NCBI RefSeq assembly: GCF_000378425.1
Contig: NZ_KB899810.1
Span: forward strand, 1-64,000
Direction of reading: 5' to 3'
Source of the DNA: Cohnella laeviribosi DSM 21336
Lineage (GTDB): Bacteria > Bacillota > Bacilli > Paenibacillales > Paenibacillaceae
DNA length: 64,000 bases
The position numbers and the translations under genes were made by a program. This document shows positions 35,035 to 42,455 of the stretch, piece after piece; position 1 is the stretch's first letter; every line of letters begins with the position of its first letter. A model generated the notes under the pieces. It made no database searches. It had not been told where the DNA came from and saw nothing but the letters and a program-made list of their open reading frames with translations.

Positions 35035-35323
35035 GATTGCCCTTCGACGGATTGGTGATGACAAAGCCTTCCTGCGGAAAATACAAATAATCGATCATGA
35101 CGCCGTCGAGAAACTCGTCGCCCGACTTCAGCAGCACGTCGATCCCTTTATCGGTCGACACGATTTCGTCCCCGTCGCCGGGTTTGTCCAAATCGAGGCC
35201 GTAATGGGCATGATCCCCGTGGCTGTGCGTCACGAATACCCGCAGCTTCAATCCCTCATTCTCCGGCTTATCCAATTCCTTTCGCAGCACTTTGGCGGCA
35301 TTGCGCGTAATTTTGCATTTCAT
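35021..35323 (-). CDS. HesB/IscA-like protein lacking the CGC motif
   Basis: This 100-aa protein fits the HesB/YadR fold: KITRNAAKVLRKELD at the start, LKLRVFVTHSHGDHAHYGLDLD in the middle, and IDYLYFPQEGFVITNP at the end. A-type Fe-S carriers need one Cys in the middle and C-G-C near the end; here the only Cys is at position 3. It therefore belongs with the Cys-less HesB-like group (as in B. subtilis YneR) and is unlikely to hold a cluster the classical way. A His cluster (HSHGDHAH) is notable. It overlaps the DUF1450 gene. Confidence 0.8.
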   Translation of the reverse strand: MKCKITRNAAKVLRKELDKPENEGLKLRVFVTHSHGDHAHYGLDLDKPGDGDEIVSTDKGIDVLLKSGDEFLDGVMIDYLYFPQEGFVITNPSKGNHGDH

Positions 35324-35393
35324 TGTCGATCGCTCCCGTTCCTTATGAAGGTCTTGTTCTATTGTAATGAAACGGAACCGGCTGCGCAACCGC

Positions 35394-35663
35394 TCATTTG
35401 CTCCGATCCGGCAGTTCCGGCGCGCCAAGACCGTATTTACGCTCCATCCTGCCGGCGAACCACCCGGCCAGAGCCACGGTAAAGGCGATGTCGTCAACGG
35501 GCATAAACGGCATCCAATCGGGCAGCACCCAATACAGCAGGACGGGCACGACAAGCAGCAGCTTGTCCGCAAGGGAAACCCGGGGCGAACGCAAAATGCG
35601 CCATACCCTGGAAGGCAGCCGCATCCACAGTTTCGCCCACGATTTCGCAGATCTTCGGGACAT
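35394..35663 (-). CDS. Small membrane protein, DUF1232/YkvA-like
   Basis: This 89-aa protein has a basic amphipathic N-terminus and a central hydrophobic stretch at residues about 33-63. VSLADKLLLVVPVLLYWVLP followed by DWMPFMPVDDIAFTVAL matches the DUF1232 pattern, where a loop with PD and DD residues joins two helices. The function of the family is unknown. It lies between the IscA-like gene and the carboxypeptidase gene on the same strand. Confidence 0.7.
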   Translation of the reverse strand: MSRRSAKSWAKLWMRLPSRVWRILRSPRVSLADKLLLVVPVLLYWVLPDWMPFMPVDDIAFTVALAGWFAGRMERKYGLGAPELPDRSK

Positions 35664-35744
35664 TCCATCTCCCCCTTCGCGCGGCGGCCCGCACTCGCGG
35701 CGGGCCCTCCATACGAAAAGTGTACCCGTTCAACCCCTCTTCCA

Positions 35745-36953
35745 TCAATCGGACAGCTCCATCGCCGCCGCCAGCAACGACTGCACTTCCGGGTACCATT
35801 CGGCAAGCGATTCGAGCGGCAGCGGATTTCGTCCCCATCCCGCCTCTACCGTAAAGCCGGGACGTCCGAATTCGGAGATGAACCAGTCTTTGAAGCCCGC
35901 ATCGCTGCCTTCCAGCCGCACCGGCCGGTAACCGGAGGCCCTGCCCAGCCGCTGCGCCCATGCCAGCGAGTGCCGCGGCTCCATCCCCCGGTAGTTCCAA
36001 TAAATCTCCTCGCCTTGCGTATGAAAAGCGATCGCCGCATGGAAATCCGTCTCTCTGGTAAATTCGGCAAGAGCTTTCGCTTCCGGTTCCGTAAGCGGCG
36101 CCGTGCCGCCGTAATCCCGCGGTCCCGGGCCGTCCGCGCCCCTTCGGAGCCGCTCTTCCTCCCAATGCGCGGGGAACTGGTCGTTCAGATCGACGCCGCG
36201 CGCATTCGCCTTCCAGCGGTGAAACCGGTCGCTGCCGCCGTTCCAGCGCACAAGCTCCCGGTACCGGGGATGATCGGGAGCGATGCCTTCCACGACCAGG
36301 TCGACGCCGTCGGGATTCACCATCGGCACGACCCACAGCGTGCATTTCGCATACAAGGCGGTCGCCTGCTTGCCCCCGAAGGCGATTTTTCTTTTGCACG
36401 CTTTCGCATAATCTTCGACAAAGCGCATCAGCGCAAGCGAGGTGATCCATTCGTTCGCGTGCACCGCACCGTTCGCTTGCAGGCGAAACGGGCCTTCCCC
36501 GATCCGCAAGGCATAGATCGGCTTTCCCAATGCGCTTTTGCCGATCACGCAAGTGGTGATGAACGGGTACAGCCGCTTCAAAGCGTCCAGATCCCGCTCC
36601 AACTGATGCGAGCCGTACTCCGCCGTCAGACGGACAACCCGCTCCCTTTCCGGCGAAGGAATTTCGATGATCTGGCCTTCCTCCAGTCGCTGCCCCCATG
36701 CCTCCGCATTCATTTCCTGCAGGCGGGCCAAGGAGACTTGCGTTTTGCCGGCGATGGTTTCCCACGTTTCTCCCCGCTGAACGACATATCGACGAGGCAG
36801 CCTTACGGGCACCTGAACGAGCTCCCCGGGAATGAGGGGCTCTCCGTGCCACTGCGGATTGAATGCCGCCCAGGAAGACGGCGAGATGCCGAAACGGGCG
36901 GCGATGCGTCTTGGCGTGTCCCCGGGCTGCACGACATAACCGATCGTATTCAT
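35745..36953 (-). CDS. LysM-containing M14 zinc carboxypeptidase (gamma-D-glutamyl-diamino-acid peptidase type)
   Basis: A 402-aa protein with two LysM peptidoglycan-binding repeats (residues about 4-48 and 53-98; GYVVQPGDTPRRIAARFGIS and RYVVQRGETWETIAGK) followed by a peptidase M14 domain. Zinc ligands are in NGAVHANEWITS (HxxE) and the later His of AIAFHTQGEEIYW. The catalytic Glu is in FTVEAGWGRNPLP. The arrangement matches endopeptidase I of Bacillus spores, which cuts the gamma-D-Glu-diaminopimelate bond in stem peptides. There is no signal peptide, as in that family. The start at 36953 has GGAG upstream. Confidence 0.92.
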   Translation of the reverse strand: MNTIGYVVQPGDTPRRIAARFGISPSSWAAFNPQWHGEPLIPGELVQVPVRLPRRYVVQRGETWETIAGKTQVSLARLQEMNAEAWGQRLEEGQIIEIPSPERERVVRLTAEYGSHQLERDLDALKRLYPFITTCVIGKSALGKPIYALRIGEGPFRLQANGAVHANEWITSLALMRFVEDYAKACKRKIAFGGKQATALYAKCTLWVVPMVNPDGVDLVVEGIAPDHPRYRELVRWNGGSDRFHRWKANARGVDLNDQFPAHWEEERLRRGADGPGPRDYGGTAPLTEPEAKALAEFTRETDFHAAIAFHTQGEEIYWNYRGMEPRHSLAWAQRLGRASGYRPVRLEGSDAGFKDWFISEFGRPGFTVEAGWGRNPLPLESLAEWYPEVQSLLAAAMELSD

Positions 36954-37021
36954 GCTTCTCCTCACCCTTCGTTCCGGATTCTTTTCGTTATATGAAGGAT
37001 GGGGCCTCGATATGATTCCGC

Positions 37022-37050
37022 AAAAAAAGAAGGCGGCCGTCAGGCTGCCT
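37022..37050 (-). terminator. Probable terminator after glutamate racemase
   Basis: On the minus strand GGCAGCC and GGCCGCC can form a stem with one mismatch, followed by TTCTTTTTTT. It lies 28 bp past the stop. Confidence 0.5.
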
Positions 37051-37077
37051 GGGAAAACCGGCTCCGATTTTCGATTG

Positions 37078-37890
37078 TTACGCGCCGACGCGGCGAACCT
37101 GCCAGACGACAGGCGTAAGACGGATCTGCTCGCCGAGCCAATCCTGGGCGATAACCTGGAATTTCTTCGGATCGCCGCTGCAGAAAAACTGATGAACCGG
37201 CACCTCTTCGTTTCTTGCGAGCATATTCTTTTCATGCAATATCGTGCTGATTTCGCGGGCCGTTTCATATGCCGAGCTGATAAGGGTGACTTTGGGCCCC
37301 ATGACTTCGGAAATCGTGTCGGCCAGAAACGGATAATGCGTGCAACCGAGAATAAGGCAGTCCATCGGAAAGCCGCGAAGCGGCAGCAGATCGTTCGCGA
37401 CCGTATCGCGCGCGTCCTGCGAACGGTAATGGCCGTCTTCGACAAGCGGAACGAAGTTCGGACAGGCCTTGGTCACTACGCGAACAAGCGGGGACAATTG
37501 CCTGAGCGCCTGCTCGTAAGCCCCGCTGTTGATTGTTCCTTCGGTGCCGATGACGCCCACGACCCCTGTTTTGGTCCGCCCGATCGCGGCGCGGGCGCCC
37601 GGATTGATGACGCCGATGACCGGAATGCCGACCCTTGACCGGATATCCTCCAGGGCGATCGCGGTAGCGGTGTTGCAGGCGATGACAACCATCTTCGGCT
37701 TGTACTGAATCAAGTAATCGACGATCTCGCGGGTGAAGCGAACGATTTCCTCCGCCGGACGCGGACCGTACGGGGCACGTGCGGTGTCGCCGAAATACAA
37801 TATTTTCTCTCTGGGCAACTGACGCATCACTTCCCGAACGACAGTCAGCCCTCCTACGCCGGAGTCCAGGACTGCGATCGCTTGTTGCAC
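37078..37890 (-). CDS. racE: Glutamate racemase
   Basis: This 270-aa cytoplasmic enzyme makes D-glutamate for peptidoglycan. The two catalytic Cys contexts are VIACNTATAIALEDI and LILGCTHYPFLAD. AVLDSGVGGLTVVREVMRQL is the N-terminal signature and ILYFGDTARAPYGPRP follows. The start is GTG at 37890, placing the signature at residue 5; upstream codons to 37953 are not conserved in such enzymes. It stands beside the LysM carboxypeptidase, another wall enzyme, on the same strand. Confidence 0.94.
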   Translation of the reverse strand: MQQAIAVLDSGVGGLTVVREVMRQLPREKILYFGDTARAPYGPRPAEEIVRFTREIVDYLIQYKPKMVVIACNTATAIALEDIRSRVGIPVIGVINPGARAAIGRTKTGVVGVIGTEGTINSGAYEQALRQLSPLVRVVTKACPNFVPLVEDGHYRSQDARDTVANDLLPLRGFPMDCLILGCTHYPFLADTISEVMGPKVTLISSAYETAREISTILHEKNMLARNEEVPVHQFFCSGDPKKFQVIAQDWLGEQIRLTPVVWQVRRVGA

Positions 37891-37994
37891 GTGAACACCG
37901 CTTTCTGCATGAGTTGATAAAGGAACATGATACTTTATGAGTCCGCGCGACAAAAGGTACCTATGTTGACGCCTATTCGGCCCTTACGCGAACA

Positions 37995-38020
37995 AACCGC
38001 CCTGCGGGAGCGGGCGGTTC
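37995..38020 (-). terminator. Terminator-like hairpin after the YtxH gene
   Basis: AACCGCCC and GGGCGGTT form an 8-bp stem; the minus-strand tail is TGTTCG, so the T-tract is weak. It lies 22 bp after the stop of the YtxH gene. Confidence 0.5.
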
Positions 38021-38041
38021 GGTCTGGCGCGGCAACGCGCG

Positions 38042-38362
38042 TCAGAGAGCGGATGTTTCTTCCGATTCGTTCTGATCGGCGGAAGCAACGAAAGCCGTCT
38101 CTTCGCCGCCGTCTTTTTTGCCGAACTTCGAACGCAAGCCGGATGCCAGATCGGAGGTTTTTCTCGCGATCGACTGGGCGGTTGCCCCGGCCTGCCGCCC
38201 CAGATCGGCGGTTTTCTCGATCGTCAGCTGCGCCGTGTCGGCAATATCTTTGCGCAGCTCCTTGCCCGGCTTCGGCGCAAACAGCAAAGCCGTTACGGCC
38301 CCGGTCAGCGCGCCCGCCACCGTTCCCCAAACGAACGATTTGACGATTTTTCTGTCTGCCAT
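38042..38362 (-). CDS. YtxH domain-containing protein
   Basis: This 106-aa protein has one N-terminal membrane helix with a Gly-rich face (FVWGTVAGALTGAVTALLFA), followed by PKPGKELRKDIADTA, the defining YtxH motif, and a helical charged tail. YtxH proteins are general-stress membrane proteins of unclear role. It is 82 bp downstream of a DUF948-like gene, the usual pairing in Bacillales. Confidence 0.88.
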   Translation of the reverse strand: MADRKIVKSFVWGTVAGALTGAVTALLFAPKPGKELRKDIADTAQLTIEKTADLGRQAGATAQSIARKTSDLASGLRSKFGKKDGGEETAFVASADQNESEETSAL

Positions 38363-38444
38363 TTTCGTTTTTCTCCTTCCCTTGCGAAAGCCGCCGTCGA
38401 TCTTCGTGGCGCGATCCCGCGTCCCGGATTCCAAGCGGACCCGC

Positions 38445-38924
38445 CTATTGTCGCCCGCATTCGTCCTTTTGCCCGGGCGGAGGGTTCGGTGCGCCGCTGC
38501 CGCGCCGGCGCGCGTACTGCCACAGGCTCCACAGCGTCTCCGACCAGTCGATCGCTTCCCCGATATGGCGCCTCTGCCGTTCCGCCGCTTCGGACATATG
38601 CTGCGCGATTCGCCCGCTCCACATATGGGCCGCATCCGCCGCCGTCCGCGCCGCGTGCCGGGCGGCCTCGCCGAGCGCCCGCCCCCCTTCCGCAAGCGCC
38701 TCGAGTCCTTGCAGCAGCGCTCCGACCTTGGCGGCTGACTCGGCCGCTTCCCGGCCAAGACGGCGCCATTGCCGCAGGGCCGTTTCCGCTTCGCGGTCGA
38801 GCCTGCTTACGGCCGCGTTCCAGCGGTCAAGCGACCGAAGCAAGGCGACAACCGCAAGCGCAATCGCCGCAGCGGCCGTCAAGCACAAGAACGCCACCGC
38901 GTAACCAGCCAGCTCCCACGCCAT
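38445..38924 (-). CDS. DUF948-like membrane protein
   Basis: This 159-aa protein has one TM helix at residues about 7-30 and a long Ala/Arg/Glu-rich helical region likely to form a coiled coil. The DUF948 assignment rests on this layout and the adjacent YtxH gene; sequence motifs are weak. GGGAGGTG eight bases upstream supports the ATG at 38924. The C-terminal 20 residues are Gly/Pro-rich and Cys-containing. Confidence 0.7.
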   Translation of the reverse strand: MAWELAGYAVAFLCLTAAAAIALAVVALLRSLDRWNAAVSRLDREAETALRQWRRLGREAAESAAKVGALLQGLEALAEGGRALGEAARHAARTAADAAHMWSGRIAQHMSEAAERQRRHIGEAIDWSETLWSLWQYARRRGSGAPNPPPGQKDECGRQ

Positions 38925-39039
38925 TTGGGAAGCACCTCCCCATCCCCTTGTTGCGGCATCCGCCGCAGGCAGCCGTGACAAATGCCTATGCGGCTACAAC
39001 CAGTATAAGAAGATTGGGCTCGTCTTGACACACGCCGAC

Positions 39040-39077
39040 AAAAAATAACGGCCGTTCCATTCGGCCGTTATTTTTTA
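39040..39077. terminator. Terminator downstream of the SufR-like gene
   Basis: AAAAATAACGGCCG and CGGCCGTTATTTTT form a perfect stem around a 7-base loop. It overlaps the stop codon of the leftward gene at 39075. Confidence 0.85.
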
Positions 39078-39716
39078 CGTTTTGGGCCTGATCGCGTAGG
39101 CGCAGCGAATGCCGCCGTCGGCAAGGCACTCCGTGCGCTCGACGTCGGCTTCCAGAAGCTGCCGGAACAGCGATTTCTCGCATTGGCAGGCCTGACGATA
39201 CTTGCCCGCCACCATGGCGATCGGGCAGTTGTATTCGTACAGGTAGTAGACCTCTTCCTCGTTGCCGGACTCCCATTCGGCCATGTACCCCCCGGCATTC
39301 TGAATGGAAGACAGCTCCGCAACGCGCTCCTTAAGACTTCTTCCGGTCATGCGGTCGCGGTAACGGGACGCAAGCTTATCCCGACGGCCGGCAAACAACC
39401 GGTCAACCGCGTCCGCGCCTGCCGTCTCTTCCAGCTCGGACAGCAGCTCAAGCGTCAGGTGCGGATAATTTTTCGGAAACAAATCGTCCGCCCGTTCGGT
39501 CAGCCTATAGCGATAGGACGGTCTGCCCATGGCCTGTCGGACAAGCGACGAGCGTACCAGGCCGTCCTTCTCCAACGTATGAACGTGGCGCCGAACCGCC
39601 ACCTCGGTAATCGCCAGCGCCTTTGACAGCTCGCTTATGCTTAAGCCGCCCTGCGTCTTCAGAAGCCGGATCAGGCGGTAACGCGTCGATCCCTCTTCCT
39701 GCTGCAGCATGTGCAT
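39075..39716 (-). CDS. Winged-helix regulator, SufR/DeoR-like with a C-terminal Cys cluster
   Basis: A 213-aa regulator. The N-terminal winged helix is at residues about 10-75 (LSISELSKALAITEVAVRRH is the recognition region; MGRPSYRYRLTERA the wing). The C-terminus has four Cys in NCPIAMVAGK, QACQCEKSL, VERTECLADG and GIRCAYAI, matching the pattern of COG2345/SufR regulators that bind an Fe-S cluster. Fe-S sensing is therefore likely. The target is not evident; the gene ends in a strong terminator and is read away from the HepT-like operon. Confidence 0.85.
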   Translation of the reverse strand: MHMLQQEEGSTRYRLIRLLKTQGGLSISELSKALAITEVAVRRHVHTLEKDGLVRSSLVRQAMGRPSYRYRLTERADDLFPKNYPHLTLELLSELEETAGADAVDRLFAGRRDKLASRYRDRMTGRSLKERVAELSSIQNAGGYMAEWESGNEEEVYYLYEYNCPIAMVAGKYRQACQCEKSLFRQLLEADVERTECLADGGIRCAYAIRPKT

Positions 39717-39888
39717 CCCACTCCTTCCGGTTCGGCCTGAGACCGGCGCCGCGAGTTGTCGTCCTGACTTGGACTTATAAGCCTATTGTAGCGGAAGAGG
39801 CCCGGCGCGTAAATTTATTTATGAAACATAAACGTTCGCAAAGTTAGCCATGGCGATGCGCCACGCCGGAACAAAGGAACGGAAAGCA

Positions 39889-39915
39889 TAAAAAAACGGG
39901 CCGGCATCGGCCCGT
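39889..39915 (-). terminator. Terminator of the HepT-like operon
   Basis: On the minus strand ACGGGCCG and CGGCCCGT form an 8-bp stem with a 4-base loop, followed by TTTTTTTATG. It lies 57 bp past the stop of the HepT-like gene. Confidence 0.85.
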
Positions 39916-39971
39916 GAAACGTTCGGATGATCCGAAACGATTTTTCGGTTTTTCGCGGAACGCCGTCCCCG

Positions 39972-40409
39972 CTACCGCTTTTCCCAAGGATCAAGCTCGC
40001 GGCGCAAATACGCCCTGATGTCCTCCGCAAAGGCGGTCAAAAGCTCCGGCAATTCGCCGGACAGCGGATGCAGCTCGCGGCGCGGCCAGCGGTCGTAATC
40101 CTGCACAAGCGGTCTGCGCAGCGTCACCAGCCGCCGCAGCGCCTGCGCGCGCGCTTCCGGAATTACGCCCTCTCCGGCGATGACATCGACGATATCCTCG
40201 TAGCTGCTGGCGTCGCGCATCATGAATCCGTCGATAAGCGAGCTTCCGATATCCGTCACGATTTCCAGCGCCAGATGCAGAATTCGTTCCTGAGCCAGTC
40301 CCTGCAGCGTCGACGCCGTCCAGCTTTCGTTCAATTCCCGCTGCGCGGCGACCAGTTCGGGAATGCAGTCGAGCCGGCGTTCGATACCTTCGCGGTTTAC
40401 GTAGTACAT
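39972..40409 (-). CDS. HepT-like protein (DUF86, YutE type) without the catalytic His
   Basis: This 145-aa all-helical protein matches the DUF86/HepT family: LAQERILHLALEIVTDIGSS, IDGFMMRDASSYEDIVDVI and ALRRLVTLRRPLVQDYDRW. In HepT toxins the catalytic motif is RX4HXY; here it reads RRPLVQDY, so Gln stands in the His position. No MntA-type nucleotidyltransferase antitoxin is adjacent. It is more likely a resident YutE-type protein than an active toxin. It is the last gene of a run with a 45-aa membrane protein and a Dabb protein. Confidence 0.8.
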   Translation of the reverse strand: MYYVNREGIERRLDCIPELVAAQRELNESWTASTLQGLAQERILHLALEIVTDIGSSLIDGFMMRDASSYEDIVDVIAGEGVIPEARAQALRRLVTLRRPLVQDYDRWPRRELHPLSGELPELLTAFAEDIRAYLRRELDPWEKR

Positions 40410-40415
40410 TTCGGT

Positions 40416-40553
40416 TCAACCCCTGTCGTCGCGGCCTTTGCGTTTGTTTTTCCGTTTCAGCCATACCACCATTACGACGGCGCTGATGAGAATGACGAGC
40501 AAATACGTCAGCATTTCATACAGATCGCCGGCACCGGAATCCGTCGTATTCAC
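40416..40553 (-). CDS. Small single-pass membrane protein, 45 aa
   Basis: The minus strand encodes a 45-aa protein starting GTG, with NTTDSGAGDLYEML outside, one TM helix (TYLLVILISAVVMVVWL) and a basic tail (KRKNKRKGRDDRG). AGGGAG lies eight bases upstream, and the frame ends six bases before the HepT-like ATG. The composition and spacing make a real gene likely. It could be a membrane anchor or a small regulator; I do not recognise a family. Confidence 0.65.
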   Translation of the reverse strand: MNTTDSGAGDLYEMLTYLLVILISAVVMVVWLKRKNKRKGRDDRG

Positions 40554-40567
40554 CGCAATTCTCCCTC

Positions 40568-40855
40568 TCAGCTTTCGTAATCCACGCTGACGGACGATTC
40601 CCGCACCGCCGCCATATGCTCGATAACCTTTTTATGTACCGGATGCACCTGGTAAGCCTGCAGCGCTTCCAGCGAAGCGTGCTTGGTCGTCAACGCGATA
40701 TCGTACGAACGCTCCGAGTGCAGCACGTCGACGCCGACTTCGATCGAGAGCAGTTCGTCGATTTTGCCTTCCATATCGCGCAGCACCTGCGCCGTTCTGG
40801 CGACGCTCTCCGGACTGCGGTCCTTCAGTTTGAACAAAACGATATGCGTGATCAT
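40568..40855 (-). CDS. Dabb (stress-responsive A/B barrel) family protein
   Basis: This 95-aa protein is a dimeric alpha/beta-barrel domain. It starts ITHIVLFKLKDRSPESV, the standard opening, and carries YDIALTTKHASLEALQAYQ and HPVHKKVIEH, the defining helix and His region. Function in bacteria is unclear; members act in stress responses or polyketide cyclisation. It is the first gene of the small operon with the 45-aa and HepT-like proteins. Confidence 0.9.
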   Translation of the reverse strand: MITHIVLFKLKDRSPESVARTAQVLRDMEGKIDELLSIEVGVDVLHSERSYDIALTTKHASLEALQAYQVHPVHKKVIEHMAAVRESSVSVDYES

Positions 40856-40970
40856 CGGTCATGTCTCCTTCGGTTAAGTTTGAAGATGTCCGGGACTTCG
40901 CCGAATGAGCGCTTTCCTCCAAGCGCATACTAAGGCGGAAGAAACGCCGCATCGAGAAAGGAAGACTTGC

Positions 40971-41222
40971 ATGCGCTATGCCGTCACCTTGACGTGTACG
41001 CTTTTCGGGTTGGCGCTGTGCCTGTTTAACGCCACCGGTTACGATCCCCATAACATCTTTCTGTTTATGCTCAGCGTTCCCGTCTGGTTCGTCGAAGTCT
41101 TCTCCGACATACACCGGGTCAGCACAGGAACCGTGTACGTGCTCACGGTGCTCAGCTGGGCGGTTATCGGCTATTTGTGCGATCGGTTGCTGGAGCGGTC
41201 CCGCGGCGCGAAACAAACCTGA
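40971..41222 (+). CDS. Hypothetical two-helix membrane protein
   Basis: This 83-aa protein has hydrophobic helices at residues about 3-21 and 28-44, and a weaker third at about 54-71, with a basic C-terminus. GAAAGGAAG precedes the ATG at 40971; the longer frame from 40905 has charged, unsupported residues. I do not recognise a family. It is divergent from the Dabb operon and converges on the cupredoxin gene. Confidence 0.6.
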   Translation: MRYAVTLTCTLFGLALCLFNATGYDPHNIFLFMLSVPVWFVEVFSDIHRVSTGTVYVLTVLSWAVIGYLCDRLLERSRGAKQT

Positions 41223-41229
41223 ATCCGTC

Positions 41230-41257
41230 AAAAAAGGAGCCCGCGCGGCTCCTTTTT
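41230..41257. terminator. Bidirectional terminator
   Basis: AAAAAAGGAGCC and GGCTCCTTTTT form a stem with A and T runs on both sides. It sits between the convergent small membrane protein and cupredoxin genes. Confidence 0.85.
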
Positions 41258-41261
41258 ATTG

Positions 41262-41636
41262 TTATTCTACAATAATTTTGGACACCATGCCAGCATGGCC
41301 TTGTCCGCACATAATCGAACAGTGCATTTCATACGTACCCGGGGTGTCGAAGGTGACTTCCGCTCTCGGATTGTCCTTGGTCAGGTTAATGCCCAGTTCC
41401 TTGATTTCCGCGCCGTGGTTGCCCAATTTGTTCGAGAAACTGAGGACGTACGTCGTGCCCGCTTTCACATGGTATTCCGCTTGGTCAAAATTGAAGTTGG
41501 TCGCCGATATTTTCAACAGTTCCTGTCCTTCCGCCAGTTCCTCTTCCTTCGGTCTTTCCGGCAATCCGGTCGCAAGCAAGTAAACGCCGAACAGACAGGC
41601 GACGATAATCAAGGCTGGCATAATCCTCTTGTGCAT
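41262..41636 (-). CDS. Membrane-anchored cupredoxin with a CuA site (COX2-like)
   Basis: This 124-aa protein has an N-terminal anchor (residues about 5-23) and a cupredoxin domain outside the membrane. The motif MHCSIMCGQGHAGM gives C-x3-C-x3-H-x2-M, and GNHGAEIKEL supplies the second His, together the ligand set of the binuclear CuA site of cytochrome oxidase subunit II. There are no other oxidase genes nearby and no subunit II TM hairpin, so this is a stand-alone CuA protein, perhaps in oxidase assembly, electron transfer or nitrosative stress. Confidence 0.85.
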   Translation of the reverse strand: MHKRIMPALIIVACLFGVYLLATGLPERPKEEELAEGQELLKISATNFNFDQAEYHVKAGTTYVLSFSNKLGNHGAEIKELGINLTKDNPRAEVTFDTPGTYEMHCSIMCGQGHAGMVSKIIVE

Positions 41637-41809
41637 TGATGCTCCCCCTGCTTCTTCAAATGTCCATCACTTATTCTACCTAAAATGGGCAATCGAACTC
41701 AACTATTGATTGGGAAATATCGTCAACTTTTTTTCACATATGACAAAATGATGAACAATCGGCTGCAGAAAACGTTCAAACGACCGGAAAAAGGGAAAGG
41801 ATGGCAATT

Positions 41810-42250
41810 TCAGGATTGCGGGGGACCGTTTCCGGAACCGGAGGCATCGTTCTTTTTGTCCCCTTCGGCACGGTTGCGCAGAATGAGGACGGCCTGACGA
41901 AGGCGCGGGGGAATCGGCAGCCCTATCCTGCCGTAGTTTTCCAGAACGGACAGCAGCTCGTTGGCGGTATAAAACAGAATCGCGCCGCCCATCGCCAGCT
42001 CGGTGCCGAGCAATACGTCGATCCGGTGCGCCAAAAGGATGACGAGCAGCATGAGTCCTTTTTTGGTCAACCCCCAAAATCCGAAGGCGCTGCTCAGGCC
42101 TTTCCCTTCCCGCAGCGACGCGGCAACTCCGCTCACGTAGTCGATGCCCATCACGACAAGCAAAAACGTCAGCGATTCCGGCCAGACTCCAAAAGCAAAC
42201 GTCAGTATGGACCCGCAGATGACGCATGCAATACCGAAGTGCGGATGCAC
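41810..42250 (-). CDS. Holin-like membrane protein (phage holin 4 / Cph1 family)
   Basis: This 146-aa protein has TM segments at residues about 6-24, 28-48, 66-84 and 90-108. VVMGIDYVSGVAASLREGKG and SAFGFWGLTKKGLMLLVILL are hallmarks of the toxin-secretion/phage-lysis holin family. AAAGGAGG lies ten bases before the GTG at 42250; an ATG at 42301 with GGAG is an alternative that adds 17 residues. No endolysin or phage gene is adjacent, so it may be a domesticated holin. Confidence 0.82.
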   Translation of the reverse strand: MHPHFGIACVICGSILTFAFGVWPESLTFLLVVMGIDYVSGVAASLREGKGLSSAFGFWGLTKKGLMLLVILLAHRIDVLLGTELAMGGAILFYTANELLSVLENYGRIGLPIPPRLRQAVLILRNRAEGDKKNDASGSGNGPPQS

Positions 42251-42455
42251 GGCACGTCGTCCTCCTTTCCCGCCAGCGGGATTTGAAAAGTTGCGATTCA
42301 TATTAATATACTCCGGCGGGAAAGGCGGAGAAACGTTCGAATGCCCGTCCGACCGCTTCGCTGTCACCATTTGGATGCTCGTCCCGATTCCGGCGGCCCG
42401 TTTCCGGAGCCCCCCTTGCGGTTTATCGCGAAGTTGGTTGAAATCGCATGCCGAC

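Noticed and set aside
37078-37953. Longer start for glutamate racemase at 37953
   Set aside because: The extra 21 residues are not part of the conserved N-terminus, and the GTG at 37890 gives the usual length.
41810-42250. Prophage remnant around the holin-like gene
   Set aside because: The neighbours are ordinary chromosomal genes, with no integrase, structural or lysis partner and no attachment repeats.
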